Under the pieces are notes generated by a model, which saw only the letters and a list, made by a program, of their open reading frames with translations, made no database searches and was not told the DNA's origin. The translations under genes were made by a program, and so were the position numbers. A DNA stretch of 64,000 bases, taken from Saccharopolyspora indica (GTDB lineage Bacteria > Actinomycetota > Actinomycetes > Mycobacteriales > Pseudonocardiaceae). The first letter of the stretch is position 1. The number at the start of each line of letters is the position of its first letter. Shown one piece after another: positions 50,007 through 60,365 of this stretch. The stretch lies in NCBI RefSeq assembly GCF_027853965.1, contig NZ_JAQGLB010000007.1, positions 186,001 to 250,000 on the forward strand, in the 5' to 3' direction.

Positions 50007-51265
50007 AAGGCCAGGAAGAGGCAACCGGCCAGGACCAGGCCGAGGACCATCAGGACCTTGTCCTTCAGGACCACTTCTTCCGGTTCGCCCGCCACGCCCT
50101 TGTCGATGTCCACCGCGTAGCGCAGGATCGCCACCACCATCGGGACGATCGAGATCAGGCCCCAGCGGGACATCTCGAACTCGCGGATGTCGTAGGCCCA
50201 CAGGGCGTAGGACATGATCGTGATCGCGGCCGCGATGGCCCACACGAACCGCAGGTAGGACGGCGAGTACGCCTTCAGCGACTTGCGGATCTTGGCGCCC
50301 GTCTCTGCCGCCAGCTTCACCTCGGCGTAGCGCTTGCCCGCCACCATGAACAGCGAGCCGAACGCGACGATCAGGTAGAACCACTGCGTGATCATCAGGC
50401 CGGCGGCGGCACCACCGGCGATGGCGCGCAGCAGGAAGCCGGACGCCACGATGCACAGGTCGATCACCGGCTGGTGCTTCAGGCCGAAGCAGTAGCCCAG
50501 CTGGACGGCGATGTAGACCGCCATCACCGCGAACAGCGACATGCTGGTCAGGCCCGAGATCAGCAGCGATCCGCCGAGCAGCAGCACGCACATCGCGTAG
50601 GCGATCGGCAGCGGGATCAGGCCCGCCGCGATCGGCCGGTTGCGCTTGGTCGGGTGCTGGCGGTCCGCCTCGACGTCGATCGCGTCGTTGACGAAGTAGA
50701 TGCCGGAGGCAGCCATCGAGAACACGATGAACGCCACCACGGCGTGCCAGAGCACGGGCGGGTACAGGATCTGGCCCGCCGCGAACGGCACGGCCAGCAC
50801 CAGGACGTTCTTTACCCACTGCTTGGGGCGGAGCTCCTTGATCAGGCCGGTGACCAGGCCCGCCGTGGTGCCCGCCTTCGCGGTGACCTTCGCGTGGTAG
50901 GCGTCCGAGGACTTGTCCTTGATGTCGTCGGACTTCTTCGGCTCGGGCTCCAGCACCTCGTCGCCGAACTCGGCACCGATGGTGCCCTCCGCGTCGGTCT
51001 CCACCTCGATGCGCCTGGCCTCGGCCCTCGCCTCGGCCTCAGACTCGGTCTTCGCCTCAGACTTGGCTTCGGTCTTCGCCTCGGACTTGGCTTCGGTCTT
51101 CGCCTCAGACTCGGTCTTGGCCTCGGCTTCAGTCTCGGTTTCGGCCTTGATCTCGGCCGCGTTCTCGGTCAACGCCTCGCCGACGCGGGCACCGTTGCTG
51201 CTGCCGTCGGCCTCGGCCGCATCGGTCTCGCCGGTGTCGGCCTCGGTTTGCTTGTTGTCAGCCAC
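49997..51265 (-). CDS. ubiA: Decaprenyl-phosphate phosphoribosyltransferase (UbiA, Rv3806c-like) with charged N-terminal extension
   Basis: The catalytic part (about residues 135-422) is a UbiA-family prenyltransferase-fold membrane protein with about nine helices, LIKELRPKQWVKNVLVLAVPFAAG and the metal site NDAIDVEADRQHPTKRNRPIAAG, as in Rv3806c. That enzyme joins decaprenyl phosphate to phosphoribose pyrophosphate, starting decaprenyl-phospho-arabinose synthesis. The first ~130 residues are unusual: an acidic, Glu/Ala/Lys/Thr-rich low-complexity segment with repeats of EAKTEAKS, encoded by tandem DNA repeats. It overlaps the phosphatase gene by 8 bp. ATG 51265 is the only reasonable start for the extension; an internal start cannot be excluded. 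Confidence 0.92.
   Translation of the reverse strand: MADNKQTEADTGETDAAEADGSSNGARVGEALTENAAEIKAETETEAEAKTESEAKTEAKSEAKTEAKSEAKTESEAEARAEARRIEVETDAEGTIGAEFGDEVLEPEPKKSDDIKDKSSDAYHAKVTAKAGTTAGLVTGLIKELRPKQWVKNVLVLAVPFAAGQILYPPVLWHAVVAFIVFSMAASGIYFVNDAIDVEADRQHPTKRNRPIAAGLIPLPIAYAMCVLLLGGSLLISGLTSMSLFAVMAVYIAVQLGYCFGLKHQPVIDLCIVASGFLLRAIAGGAAAGLMITQWFYLIVAFGSLFMVAGKRYAEVKLAAETGAKIRKSLKAYSPSYLRFVWAIAAAITIMSYALWAYDIREFEMSRWGLISIVPMVVAILRYAVDIDKGVAGEPEEVVLKDKVLMVLGLVLAGCLFLAFYL
51021..51147. repeat. Tandem 24-bp repeat within ubiA
   Basis: Two almost identical 24-bp units (51063-51086 and 51087-51110, one difference) sit among degenerate copies, coding for the EAKTEAKS-type segment. Copy number could vary by slippage. 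Confidence 0.75.
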
Positions 51266-51839
51266 GGTTCCTCCGCCGTCTCATGAATCGCCGCACGCCC
51301 CACGCCACGGCACCGCCGAGCGCAGAACCGGCGACCACATCGCTCGGATAATGAACCCCCAGGACAAGGCGGCTGACCATCATCGGCGGCACCACCGCCG
51401 GGGTCAGCTTCTTGCCCGTCAACCCGCCGTAGAGCACCGCGGCGGCCGTCGTGGACGTCGCGTGCGAGGACGGGAAGCTCAGCTTGCTCGGCGTGCCGAC
51501 CAGCACCTGCACCTCGGGGTCGGACGGCCGGCGGCGGCGCACCACGCGCTTGATCGCGATCGACGCTCCGTGCGCGACGGCGACCCCGGCGGCGGCGGTG
51601 AGCCACTCGCCGCGGCGCTCGCGGTCCACCAGCGCGCCGATCGCGCCGATCGCCAGCCAGCCGCCCGCGTGCTCGCCGAACAGCGACATCGCCCGAGCGG
51701 TCTTGACCACGGCTGGCTTGGCCAGCGCGCCCTGCACCTTGCGCAGCGCGACGGTTTCGGGTGTGACCGTCGCCGGTGCTTCGTCGGCGGATGCGGCGAC
51801 TGCCTCTTCGGGACCGGTCGCCGTCGTCAGCTCTGCCAC
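51258..51839 (-). CDS. PAP2-type decaprenylphosphoryl-5-phosphoribose phosphatase (Rv3807c-like)
   Basis: The 193-residue protein has an N-terminal acidic leader, about four membrane helices and the three PAP2 phosphatase motifs: KRVVRRRRP, SFPSSHATS and SRLVLGVHYPSDVVAG, with the catalytic histidines in the second and third. It removes the 5-phosphate from the UbiA product to give decaprenyl-phospho-ribose, the DprE1 substrate. It overlaps ubiA by 8 bp and follows glfT2 by 22 bp, in the same order as in mycobacteria. Confidence 0.92.
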   Translation of the reverse strand: MAELTTATGPEEAVAASADEAPATVTPETVALRKVQGALAKPAVVKTARAMSLFGEHAGGWLAIGAIGALVDRERRGEWLTAAAGVAVAHGASIAIKRVVRRRRPSDPEVQVLVGTPSKLSFPSSHATSTTAAAVLYGGLTGKKLTPAVVPPMMVSRLVLGVHYPSDVVAGSALGGAVAWGVRRFMRRRRNRG

Positions 51840-51861
51840 ATCGTCTCCGGGTGGATCGGGG

Positions 51862-53823
51862 TCACTTCTGGTCGAAGGCCTGTTTCCAGGACTCCGGGCT
51901 GGTCAGCTCGGGCAGCGCCGCGCGGTAGACGGCGCACAGCCGGCTCCACTCCTGGCCGAGCCGCCGGTAGTTGGCCATGGCGCGCATGCCCAGCCGGCGG
52001 AACTCCTCCGGGTCGCGGCGCCGGAACGCCACCCCGCTGCCGTCGGCGTTGGACACCGTCGCGCTGTCGAGGTTGCCCAGCAGGAACCACCGGGCGCTGG
52101 CCGCGGGCACGTTCAGCTGCGGCCGCTCGCCGGCGTCCTTGGCCGGTTCCTTGAGGTTGTGCAGCAGCGCCTTGGAGGCGCGCGCCGCGATCACCGCCGG
52201 GTTCACCGGCGGCTTGAGCAGGCCTTCGGCCATGATCGGGTTCGCCGAGGGCGGCGGGAACTCGCGGGCCGACGGCAGCGTCTTGGCGTCGTCGTAGTCC
52301 TTGCGCAGCTCCCGGACCTCCGGCAGCGCCGAGCGGAGGCTGTCGAACAGGCCCTCCGGGCCCGCCATGAAGTCCTCCAGCGCCTTCTGCTGCACCGCGA
52401 CCGTGGAGTACTCCATCGACAGCAGGTGCCGCAGGGTGAGCTTCAGGCCCTGCTTGATGATGTTGTTCTTGACCACGTCCGGGCTGTGCAGCGCGGCGAG
52501 GATCAGCCGGTTGCGGGTGTGGAAGTACGCCGTCCAGTCGGTGGCGTCGTTCTTGTCCGTCCACGGCATGTGCCAGATCGCCGCACCCGGCAGCGTCACC
52601 GTCGGGAACCCGCGCTCGCCCGCGCGCAGCGAGTACTCCGAGTCGTCGTGCTTGATGAACAGCGGCAGCGGCAGCCCGGTCTTCTCGATCACCTCGCGAG
52701 GGAACAGGCACATCCACCAGCCGTTGTAGGTGGAGTGGATGCGCTGGTGCAGCTTGGTGGTCTTGCGCAGCGGCTTCTTGGCGAAGTCGTGGTCGGTGAC
52801 CGCGCCCGGCGCGGCCCGCCAGATGCCCTGGCCGAGGTCCACGACCTCGCCCATGGTGTGCAGCCGCGAGCGGGCCTGCAGGTTCAGCATCTGGCCGCCG
52901 ACGATCACCGGGTTCGTCGCGGCGCGGGCGAAGGCGTTCGCCCGCAGGACGCCGTCCGGTTCCAGCGCGATGTCGTCGTCGATGACCATGACCTGGTCGG
53001 CGTCGGAGTTGTAGATGCCCTCGTACATCACGCGGCCGAAGCCGCCCGAGCCGCCGATGTTGTCCTGCTCGATGACGTGCAGCTTGTCGCCGATCCGGCG
53101 GGCCGCCTCGTCGAAGCCCTCGGTGTCGCGGATCTTCTGCGGGCCCTGGTCGGCCACGACGACCCGCTGCACGACCTCCATGACCTGCGGGTCCTCGCCC
53201 AGCGTCTGCAGGGCGAGCACGCAGTCGGCGGGCCGCATGGTGGTGGTGCCGATGACGACCTGTTGCTTGGGCAGCGGCACGTCGGTGGTCCAGGCCGCCT
53301 CGTCGATCTCCAGCGGCACGTCGTTGGTGAACAGGTCGAACCAGATCCACCCGCCGTCCTCGAACGGCGTCAGCGACACGCGGAACTCCAGCGACGTCCA
53401 GTCCTGGCTGTCCACCGGGGTGCCCTGCAGGTGGACGCTGTCGCCGTTGGCCTTCGAGCGGTAGACGTCGAGCCGACCGGCCCCCTTGACCTTCAGCCGC
53501 AGCACGACCTCGTCGACCTTGGTCCAACGCTTCCAGTAGCTGGCCGGGAACGCGTTGAAGTAGGAGGCCAGGGAGATCTTGCGGTGCGCGGGCACCAGCA
53601 GCCGGCGCCGCGACACGACGGTCGCGGCGCTGTCCAGCGACGCGGGCTCGTCGATGTACAGCGGGCGCACGTCCAGCGGGTCCTCACCGCGCGGGAACAC
53701 CACGCGCTGCAGGACCTGCTGGGACGACACGTCGGCGGTACCGGAGCGCATCGACGTCACGTCGCTGATCTTGCTCTCCCCCGCGGCGGGAGAACGGTCC
53801 TCTCGGGGGGTCCGGTCGGTCAC
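51862..53823 (-). CDS. glfT2: Galactofuranosyltransferase GlfT2 (GT2)
   Basis: The 653-residue enzyme has an N-terminal beta-domain (about 1-200), a GT-A domain with VVADQGPQKIRDTEGF, RVMYEGIYNSDADQVMVIDDDI (the DDD metal site), the base region HDDSEYSLRAGERG, WHMPWTDKNDATDW and a helical C-terminus. This is the bifunctional polymerase that adds alternating beta-1,5 and beta-1,6 galactofuranose to the lipid-linked galactan, working as a tetramer at the membrane. GTG 53823 lies 1 bp after the glf stop, so Glf and GlfT2 are coupled, linking donor synthesis and use. Confidence 0.95.
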   Translation of the reverse strand: MTDRTPREDRSPAAGESKISDVTSMRSGTADVSSQQVLQRVVFPRGEDPLDVRPLYIDEPASLDSAATVVSRRRLLVPAHRKISLASYFNAFPASYWKRWTKVDEVVLRLKVKGAGRLDVYRSKANGDSVHLQGTPVDSQDWTSLEFRVSLTPFEDGGWIWFDLFTNDVPLEIDEAAWTTDVPLPKQQVVIGTTTMRPADCVLALQTLGEDPQVMEVVQRVVVADQGPQKIRDTEGFDEAARRIGDKLHVIEQDNIGGSGGFGRVMYEGIYNSDADQVMVIDDDIALEPDGVLRANAFARAATNPVIVGGQMLNLQARSRLHTMGEVVDLGQGIWRAAPGAVTDHDFAKKPLRKTTKLHQRIHSTYNGWWMCLFPREVIEKTGLPLPLFIKHDDSEYSLRAGERGFPTVTLPGAAIWHMPWTDKNDATDWTAYFHTRNRLILAALHSPDVVKNNIIKQGLKLTLRHLLSMEYSTVAVQQKALEDFMAGPEGLFDSLRSALPEVRELRKDYDDAKTLPSAREFPPPSANPIMAEGLLKPPVNPAVIAARASKALLHNLKEPAKDAGERPQLNVPAASARWFLLGNLDSATVSNADGSGVAFRRRDPEEFRRLGMRAMANYRRLGQEWSRLCAVYRAALPELTSPESWKQAFDQK

Positions 53824-53824
53824 G

Positions 53825-55072
<1,248 letters not shown>

Positions 55073-55306
55073 CTACGCATGGCTACAGGGCGTGGCGATA
55101 TCGCCGCAAACGGCATTTTCTCGGCATTTTGAGCGTTCTGCTCTCACTCGCACCGGGCAAGAACAGCACTACGGATGGCAACTATTCGTCACTGCTAATA
55201 CCTGTCGGGCGATCCGCCCGGCGTGTCGTGACCCGAGTAGCATCACGGATCGCATTCTGCTGCGCCCCGCTCCCACCGCTCGCGAGCGCGGGCACCGGAT
55301 CCTGGG

Positions 55307-56569
55307 GTGGTGAGCATCGGGGTGACACGTGCTCGTGACGGGCGGCACCTGCTGGTCGCGGCGATCGTGCTGGAGATCCTCGCGATCTGGTTCGTGCACT
55401 GGATCGACACCCGCGGCTACATCGACACCGAGATCTACCGGCTCGGCGCCCGCGCCTGGCTGAACGGCTACGAGGTGTACGGCGACGACCTCACCCCGGA
55501 GTCGCCGGACTCGGGCACGCTGCCGTTCATCTACCCGCCGTTCGCCGTGCTGCTGTTCGTGCCGCTGACCTGGCTGTCCGGCGACACCGCGGTGGTGCTG
55601 GTGTCGGTGATCTCGCACCTGGCGATCCTGGTCACCGCGTACTCGCTGGCCCGCTCGTCGAGCTACCTCGCGCCGCGGGCCGGGCAGCTGGCGGTGGCCA
55701 CCGCGCTGCTGCTGCCGTGGCTCACGCTGATCGAGCCGACGCGCGAGACGCTCAACTACGGGCAGATCAACCTGCTGCTGATGGGCCTGGTGGCGGCCGA
55801 CTGCCTGCTGCCGCGCACCCGCTGGCCGCGCGGCCTGCTGGTCGGCATCGCGGCCGCGATCAAGCTGACGCCGCTCGGGTTCCTGCTGCTGTTCCTGCTG
55901 CGCCGCGACTTCCGCGCGATGGCGGTGACCGCCATCACGTTCGCCGCGACGGTGGTGATCGGGCTGATCGCGATGCCGAAGGACTCCGCGGACTGGTGGC
56001 TGGACTCGATGTTCTCCACCGGCGATTCCCTCGGCACCGTCTACGTGGGCAACATGACGCTGCGCAGCCTGATCGCCAAGCAGTCGGTGACCGGGTTCGA
56101 GCTCAACGCGCTGTGGGTGCTCGGCTCGCTGCTGCTGCTCGCGATGGCGGTGCTCGGCATGCGGTACGCGCTGCGGGTCGGCAACCTGCCACTGGCGGTG
56201 TGCCTGAACGCGGTGTGGATCCTGCTGGTGTCGCCGATCTCCTGGTCGCACCACTGGGTGTGGGCCGGGCCTGCGCTCGCGCTGCTGTTCGCGATGTCGT
56301 TGCGGCACCGCTGGTACGGGGTGCTGTTCACGGTGGTGCTGTGCGCGCTGACGGTGCTGATCGCGCCGCAGTGGTACCTGCCGAACACCGGGGACAAGGA
56401 ACTGGCCTGGACGTTCTCGCAGCAGGTGGTCGGCAACTCCTACACGCTGATCGGCATCGGATTCCTGGTCGCCGCGGCGGTGGCCTACGCGCGGTTCCGG
56501 CCCGGTGCCGTCCGCGCACCGGCGCCCGTCGAAGTGCCACCGGCGGCCGCGCCCCAGCACTACCGCTGA
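55307..56569 (+). CDS. GT87-family (DUF2029) polyprenyl-phosphate-sugar glycosyltransferase
   Basis: The 420-residue protein has about eleven transmembrane helices. The first extracytoplasmic loop contains IDTEIYRLGARAWLNGYEVYG, with the acidic catalytic site of GT87 enzymes, and FIYPPFAVLLFVPL; SWSHHWVWAGPALALL lies in a later loop. GT87 includes AftC (Rv2673), which branches arabinan, and mannosyltransferases that use polyprenyl-phospho-mannose. Position next to the glf operon favours an arabinan or galactan role, but mannose is possible. It starts at tandem GTGs at 55307; a later GTG is an alternative. The stretch 56570-56848 after it holds a family B repeat and no gene. Confidence 0.85.
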   Translation: MVSIGVTRARDGRHLLVAAIVLEILAIWFVHWIDTRGYIDTEIYRLGARAWLNGYEVYGDDLTPESPDSGTLPFIYPPFAVLLFVPLTWLSGDTAVVLVSVISHLAILVTAYSLARSSSYLAPRAGQLAVATALLLPWLTLIEPTRETLNYGQINLLLMGLVAADCLLPRTRWPRGLLVGIAAAIKLTPLGFLLLFLLRRDFRAMAVTAITFAATVVIGLIAMPKDSADWWLDSMFSTGDSLGTVYVGNMTLRSLIAKQSVTGFELNALWVLGSLLLLAMAVLGMRYALRVGNLPLAVCLNAVWILLVSPISWSHHWVWAGPALALLFAMSLRHRWYGVLFTVVLCALTVLIAPQWYLPNTGDKELAWTFSQQVVGNSYTLIGIGFLVAAAVAYARFRPGAVRAPAPVEVPPAAAPQHYR

Positions 56570-56615
56570 TCCGACGCTCCACCGGCGCGTCGTGCTCCCG
56601 ACACACCGGTGTTTC

Positions 56616-56661
56616 CGCGATTTCAATGGAAATTCGACGTCCGGTTTCCATTGAAATCGCG
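56616..56661. repeat. Family B inverted repeat, intergenic copy
   Basis: CGCGATTTCAATGGAAA pairs with TTTCCATTGAAATCGCG across a 12-nt loop. Each arm is itself close to a palindrome. The copy at 40692-40737 in the emb gene differs at only a few positions. Confidence 0.9.
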
Positions 56662-56848
56662 TCAGCCCGGCGCCGACCGCGGCCGCGGAATCCGTGCTCA
56701 CCGGAAGCCCGGACCAGTCCACTGGGGACGGCGGTCACCCGGACAGAGCAGTTGACCAGCGGCTGATCGGAGTCCACCGCATACTCGCTTCGGTCCACGA
56801 ACCGGTTCCGGCCGACGGCCGGGGCCCTGCGCGGAAACGAGGTGCCGC

Positions 56849-57871
56849 ATGCGTCGTCGGCTGGGATTCCCGATCGCGCTGCTGCTGGCCACGGCGGTGC
56901 TGCCCGCGGCCAGCGCCGCCGCCCCGGAGTCGAGCACCCGGATTCCGCTGCGCGACGCTCCGCTGGATCGCACCCAGACCCGCGAGGTCCGCACCTCGAC
57001 GCCGTTCGACCTGGTCGGATTCGCCTGGGAGGGACCGGCACCGGACCAGGTCGAGGTCCGCACCCGCGGCTCCGGGGAGTGGAGCGAGTGGACGGAGCTG
57101 GAAGCCGAAGCGCGCGGCAGCGAACCGCTGTGGACCGGGCGGGCCGACACCGCGCAGGTGCGCGCCAGCCGCGGCGGCGCGGACGTGACCGGCGACCTCG
57201 AACTGATCGCGATCGACCCCGGCACCAGCTCCGCCACCGCCCCGGACACCCGGATCGCCGGGTCGCCGCCGGTCGTCGGGCGCGCGCAGTGGGGCGCCGA
57301 CGAGAACCTGATGACCTGGCAGCCCGAGCCCACCCGGACCGAAGCCGTGATCGTGCACCACACCGCGGGCACCAACGACTACAGCTGCGCGCAGTCCGCC
57401 GACATCGTGCGGGCGATCTACCGCTACCACGCCGTCGAGCTGAAGTGGGGCGACATCGGCTACCACGCGCTGGTCGACAAGTGCGGCACCGTGTTCGAGG
57501 GCCGCGCGGGCGGGCTGCGCGGCGACGTCGTCGGCGGGCACGCGCGGGGCTTCAACCGCAACACCTTCGGCGTGTCGATGCTCGGCAACTACGACCTGGC
57601 CGCGCCGAGCGCCAAGACCGTCGAGTCGGTCGCTGAGATCAGCGCCTGGAAGCTGGGCACCGCGGGCGTGCCCGCCGACGGCCGGACCGAGCTGGTCGCC
57701 GAGCCGGCGAACAACTCGCACCACCCGGCCGGGGCCGAGGTCTCGCTGCCGACGATCTTCGGGCACCGCGACGTGAGCCGGACGGCCTGCCCCGGCCAGC
57801 GCGGCTACGAGAAGCTCGACCCGATCCGCTCCCGCGCGGCAGTCCTCCAGCAGCGCCACGCCCGGCCCTGA
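56849..57871 (+). CDS. Secreted N-acetylmuramoyl-L-alanine amidase (PGRP/amidase_2; Rv3811-like)
   Basis: The 340-residue precursor has a signal peptide (about 1-24), a beta-rich N-terminal region with WSEWTELEAEA, and a type 2 amidase domain (about 140-330). Zinc ligands are in VIVHHTAGTN (His170/171), FGHRDVS (His306) and RTACPGQ (Cys314); YHALVDKCGTVFEGRAGG and NTFGVSMLGNYD are family hallmarks. It cleaves the bond between muramic acid and the stem peptide. Rv3811 holds the same place near glf in M. tuberculosis. ATG 56849 follows GAGGTGCCGC. Confidence 0.93.
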   Translation: MRRRLGFPIALLLATAVLPAASAAAPESSTRIPLRDAPLDRTQTREVRTSTPFDLVGFAWEGPAPDQVEVRTRGSGEWSEWTELEAEARGSEPLWTGRADTAQVRASRGGADVTGDLELIAIDPGTSSATAPDTRIAGSPPVVGRAQWGADENLMTWQPEPTRTEAVIVHHTAGTNDYSCAQSADIVRAIYRYHAVELKWGDIGYHALVDKCGTVFEGRAGGLRGDVVGGHARGFNRNTFGVSMLGNYDLAAPSAKTVESVAEISAWKLGTAGVPADGRTELVAEPANNSHHPAGAEVSLPTIFGHRDVSRTACPGQRGYEKLDPIRSRAAVLQQRHARP

Positions 57872-57875
57872 ACCA

Positions 57876-58688
57876 TCACCACCAGCGGTTCAGGAACTCG
57901 GCCACGCCGTCGTCGGTGTTGCTGGTGGTGACCTCGTCGGCCGCGGCCAGGGCCGCCGGGTGGGCGTTGCCCATCGCCACTCCGCGGCCCGCCCAGGACA
58001 GCATCGGGACGTCGTTGGGCATGTCGCCGAAGGCGATCACGTCGGCCTGGTCGACGCCGAGGTCGGCGGCCACCGCGGCCAGGCCGGTCGCCTTGTCCAC
58101 CCCGGCCGCCGAGAGCTCGATCAGCCCCGACGACGTCGAGTAGGTCAGTTGCAGCTGGGAGCCGAGCACCGCGCCCGCCGCCTCCGCCATCTCCGCGCTC
58201 GTCATGTGCTCGTGCAGCACCAGCAGCTTGACCGCGGGCTTGCCGGTCAGCTCGTCGGTCCCGGCGACCCGGATGTCCGCGTTCGGCCACACCCGGCGGA
58301 AGTCGGCCTCGGCCAGGAACTGCTCGTGCGGCCGGTCGTGCGCGCCGTCGGTCGTGCGCTCCACCGCGAAGGCGCAGCCGGGCAGCTCGTGGCGCAGCTC
58401 GCGCACCACGTCGTGCAGCTCCAGGGCCTCGATCACGTGGCTCTGGAGCACCTGGTCGGCAGCGGCGTCGTAGAGCACCGCGCCGTTCGCGCACACCGCC
58501 ACGCCGGCCACCCCGAGGCCGTCGACGACCATCGGCATCCAGCGCGGCGGTCGGCCGGTGACCAGCACGAACGGGGTACCCGAGGCGACCACCCGCTGCA
58601 CCGTCCCGGCGGTTCGCGAGCTCACCCGCTCCATCGGGTCGAGCAGGGTTCCGTCCACGTCTGATGCCACCAGGCCGGGTTTGCGCAC
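57876..58688 (-). CDS. HAD-family (Cof-type) phosphatase (Rv3813c-like)
   Basis: The 270-residue enzyme has the HAD motifs LVASDVDGTLLDP (nucleophile Asp), LVTGRPPRW, a C2-type cap (about 85-190), the Lys in VDKATGLAAVAADLG and FGDMPNDVPMLSWAG. Cof-type phosphatases act on sugar phosphates or nucleotides such as FMN. The same gene follows the amidase in mycobacteria (Rv3813c). GTG 58688 is used; an in-frame ATG-equivalent at 58733 adds residues without similarity. It is convergent with the amidase gene, 4 bp apart. Confidence 0.9.
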   Translation of the reverse strand: MRKPGLVASDVDGTLLDPMERVSSRTAGTVQRVVASGTPFVLVTGRPPRWMPMVVDGLGVAGVAVCANGAVLYDAAADQVLQSHVIEALELHDVVRELRHELPGCAFAVERTTDGAHDRPHEQFLAEADFRRVWPNADIRVAGTDELTGKPAVKLLVLHEHMTSAEMAEAAGAVLGSQLQLTYSTSSGLIELSAAGVDKATGLAAVAADLGVDQADVIAFGDMPNDVPMLSWAGRGVAMGNAHPAALAAADEVTTSNTDDGVAEFLNRWW

Positions 58689-58798
58689 GCCGCCATCCTG
58701 CCTGGTGCGGGCGGGCGGACCCGCACCCAGCACCCGCCAACGCGATCCGCGCCACCGCGCATCACCTGATCGGGTCGATGGCGGTGGTGCTCGACCAG

Positions 58799-58804
58799 TA
58801 CGGT
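58799..58804 (+). promoter_or_regulatory. -10-like TACGGT of a leaderless transcript
   Basis: TACGGT is followed by 6 nt and GTG 58811. Confidence 0.5.
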
Positions 58805-58810
58805 CGACGT

Positions 58811-59683
58811 GTGCGAGTTGGGATCGTGATTCTGCCGGAGCACCGTTGGTGGGCCGCCGAGCCGCTGTGGCGGATGGCCGAGGAGTACGGCTTCGCCCAC
58901 GCCTGGACCTACGACCACCTGGGCTGGCGGTCCCTTGTGGACAAGTCGTGGTTCGACGCGGTGCCGACCTTGACCGCGGCCGCGATGGTCACCTCGACCA
59001 TCCGGCTGGGCACCCTGGTCGCCTCGCCGAACTTCCGGCACCCGGTGCACTTCGCGCGGGAGCTCACCGCGCTCGACGACATCTCCGACGGCCGGATCAC
59101 GCTCGGCATCGGCGCGGGCAGCGCTGCCTTCGACAGCCGGGTGCTCGGCCAGCCGGAGCTGACGCCCGCCCAGCGCTCCGACCGGTTCGCCGAGTTCCTG
59201 GAGCTGCTGGACCGGATCCTCACCCACGACTCCACCGACTACTCGGGCACCTACTACTCCGCCGTGGAGGCCCGCAGGCACCCCGGCTGCGTGCAGCTGC
59301 CCCGGCTGCCGTTCGTGGTGGCCGCCAACAGCCCCCGCTCGATGCAGCTGGCCGCCCGGTACGGCAAGGGCTGGATCACCACCGGCCGCGCGCGGGAGGA
59401 CCAGGAGACCTGGTGGCGGTCGGTCGCCGAGCTCTCGCTGCGGTTCGCCGAGTCGCTCGCCGAGCAGGGGCGGGACCCGGCGAAGGTCGACCGATACCTG
59501 CAGGCCGACGCCGGACCGGTGTTCTCGATGTCCAGTGTGGAGCACTTCCGCGACGTGGTGGGCCGCGCACGCGAGCTCGGCTTCACCGACGTGATCACCC
59601 ACTGGCCGCGCGCCGACGGCCCTTACGCGGGCAAGGAGTCGACGGTCGAGGAGATCGCCTCGGAAGTCCTCCCGGAGATCTGA
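58811..59683 (+). CDS. LLM-class F420-dependent oxidoreductase
   Basis: The 290-residue TIM-barrel protein has VGIVILPEHRWWAAEPLWRMAEEYGF, WTYDHLGWRSL, LGTLVASPNFRHPVHFARELTALDDISDGRITLGIGAG and RSMQLAARYGKGWITTGRA, all typical of luciferase-like F420 enzymes. The GIGAG turn and the preceding RITL strand bind the cofactor phosphate. Substrate unknown. The start at GTG 58811 gives the canonical N-terminus, eight residues before the first barrel strand ends; it is divergent from the HAD gene by 122 bp and ends 7 bp from the stop of the XRE-cupin gene. Confidence 0.9.
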   Translation: MRVGIVILPEHRWWAAEPLWRMAEEYGFAHAWTYDHLGWRSLVDKSWFDAVPTLTAAAMVTSTIRLGTLVASPNFRHPVHFARELTALDDISDGRITLGIGAGSAAFDSRVLGQPELTPAQRSDRFAEFLELLDRILTHDSTDYSGTYYSAVEARRHPGCVQLPRLPFVVAANSPRSMQLAARYGKGWITTGRAREDQETWWRSVAELSLRFAESLAEQGRDPAKVDRYLQADAGPVFSMSSVEHFRDVVGRARELGFTDVITHWPRADGPYAGKESTVEEIASEVLPEI

Positions 59684-59690
59684 TCAGACC

Positions 59691-60269
59691 TCACCGCGAA
59701 GCGAGCAGCGTCGCGCCGACCGCGAGGAACTCGGCGGGCGCGCCGCCCAAGGCCGAAAGGCGGTGCGGGACGCGGGCGCTGAAGCTGACGCTGTCCCCGG
59801 CCCGCAGCGTCGTCGCGCCCTGGTCGAAGTCCACGTGCAGCTGGCCGCTGAGCACGTAGAGCCAGTCGTGCCCCTCGTGCTTGACCGGGCGCACGCCCTC
59901 GCTGGTCGGGGAGATCCGGTAGCGCGCGGCGTAGAGGCCGGGGATCACCGCGCGCGGCGTCAGCACCTGCAGCGCCATGCCGTCGGTGTCGACCGTCGGG
60001 ACCTCGTTGCCGCGCAACACCATCGCCGCCGGTCCCGGCCTGCCGTCGGTGAACAGCTGGGACAGGCCGACCTCCAGCGCGGTCGCCAGCCGGGCCAGCA
60101 CGTCCAGCGCCGGTGTCAGCTCGCCCTGCTCGACGTTGACCAGGTGCGACACGTCGAGCTCCGCGCGGGCCGCGAGCTCGCCCTGGTCCAGCCCGCGGGC
60201 GGCCCGCAACCGGCGGATCCGGTCGCCCAGCCCGGCGAGAGCACGCGAACTACCAGGGTTGTCGGACAC
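59691..60269 (-). CDS. XRE-family regulator with cupin sensor domain
   Basis: The 192-residue protein joins a helix-turn-helix (about 8-65: GLGDRIRRLRAARGLDQGELAARAELDVSHLVNVEQG) to a small cupin (about 115-190: HEGHDWLYVLSGQLHVDFDQGATTLRAGDSVSFSARVPHRL). Such regulators sense small molecules or metals with the cupin and often control amino-acid or polyamine metabolism. GTG 60269 has TATGGT seven bases upstream, which fixes the start better than the ATG at 60281 lying inside that hexamer region. It is divergent from the endonuclease gene. Confidence 0.9.
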   Translation of the reverse strand: MSDNPGSSRALAGLGDRIRRLRAARGLDQGELAARAELDVSHLVNVEQGELTPALDVLARLATALEVGLSQLFTDGRPGPAAMVLRGNEVPTVDTDGMALQVLTPRAVIPGLYAARYRISPTSEGVRPVKHEGHDWLYVLSGQLHVDFDQGATTLRAGDSVSFSARVPHRLSALGGAPAEFLAVGATLLASR

Positions 60270-60276
60270 GTCGAAC

Positions 60277-60282
60277 ACCATA
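60277..60282 (-). promoter_or_regulatory. -10-like TATGGT of a leaderless transcript
   Basis: On the minus strand TATGGT is followed by 7 nt and GTG 60269. Confidence 0.45.
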
Positions 60283-60365
60283 AGTCGGGCGCGGCGGGTT
60301 CGCTGCGATCGCGCGTGTGCCCCGATGCCCCGCCGGGTAACCGTGTTCGGCAGGAGGTGGTGGTG

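Noticed and set aside
59763..60365. Long N-terminal extension of the endonuclease frame
   Set aside because: It is antisense to the XRE-cupin gene; ATG 60366 has an AGGAGG site.
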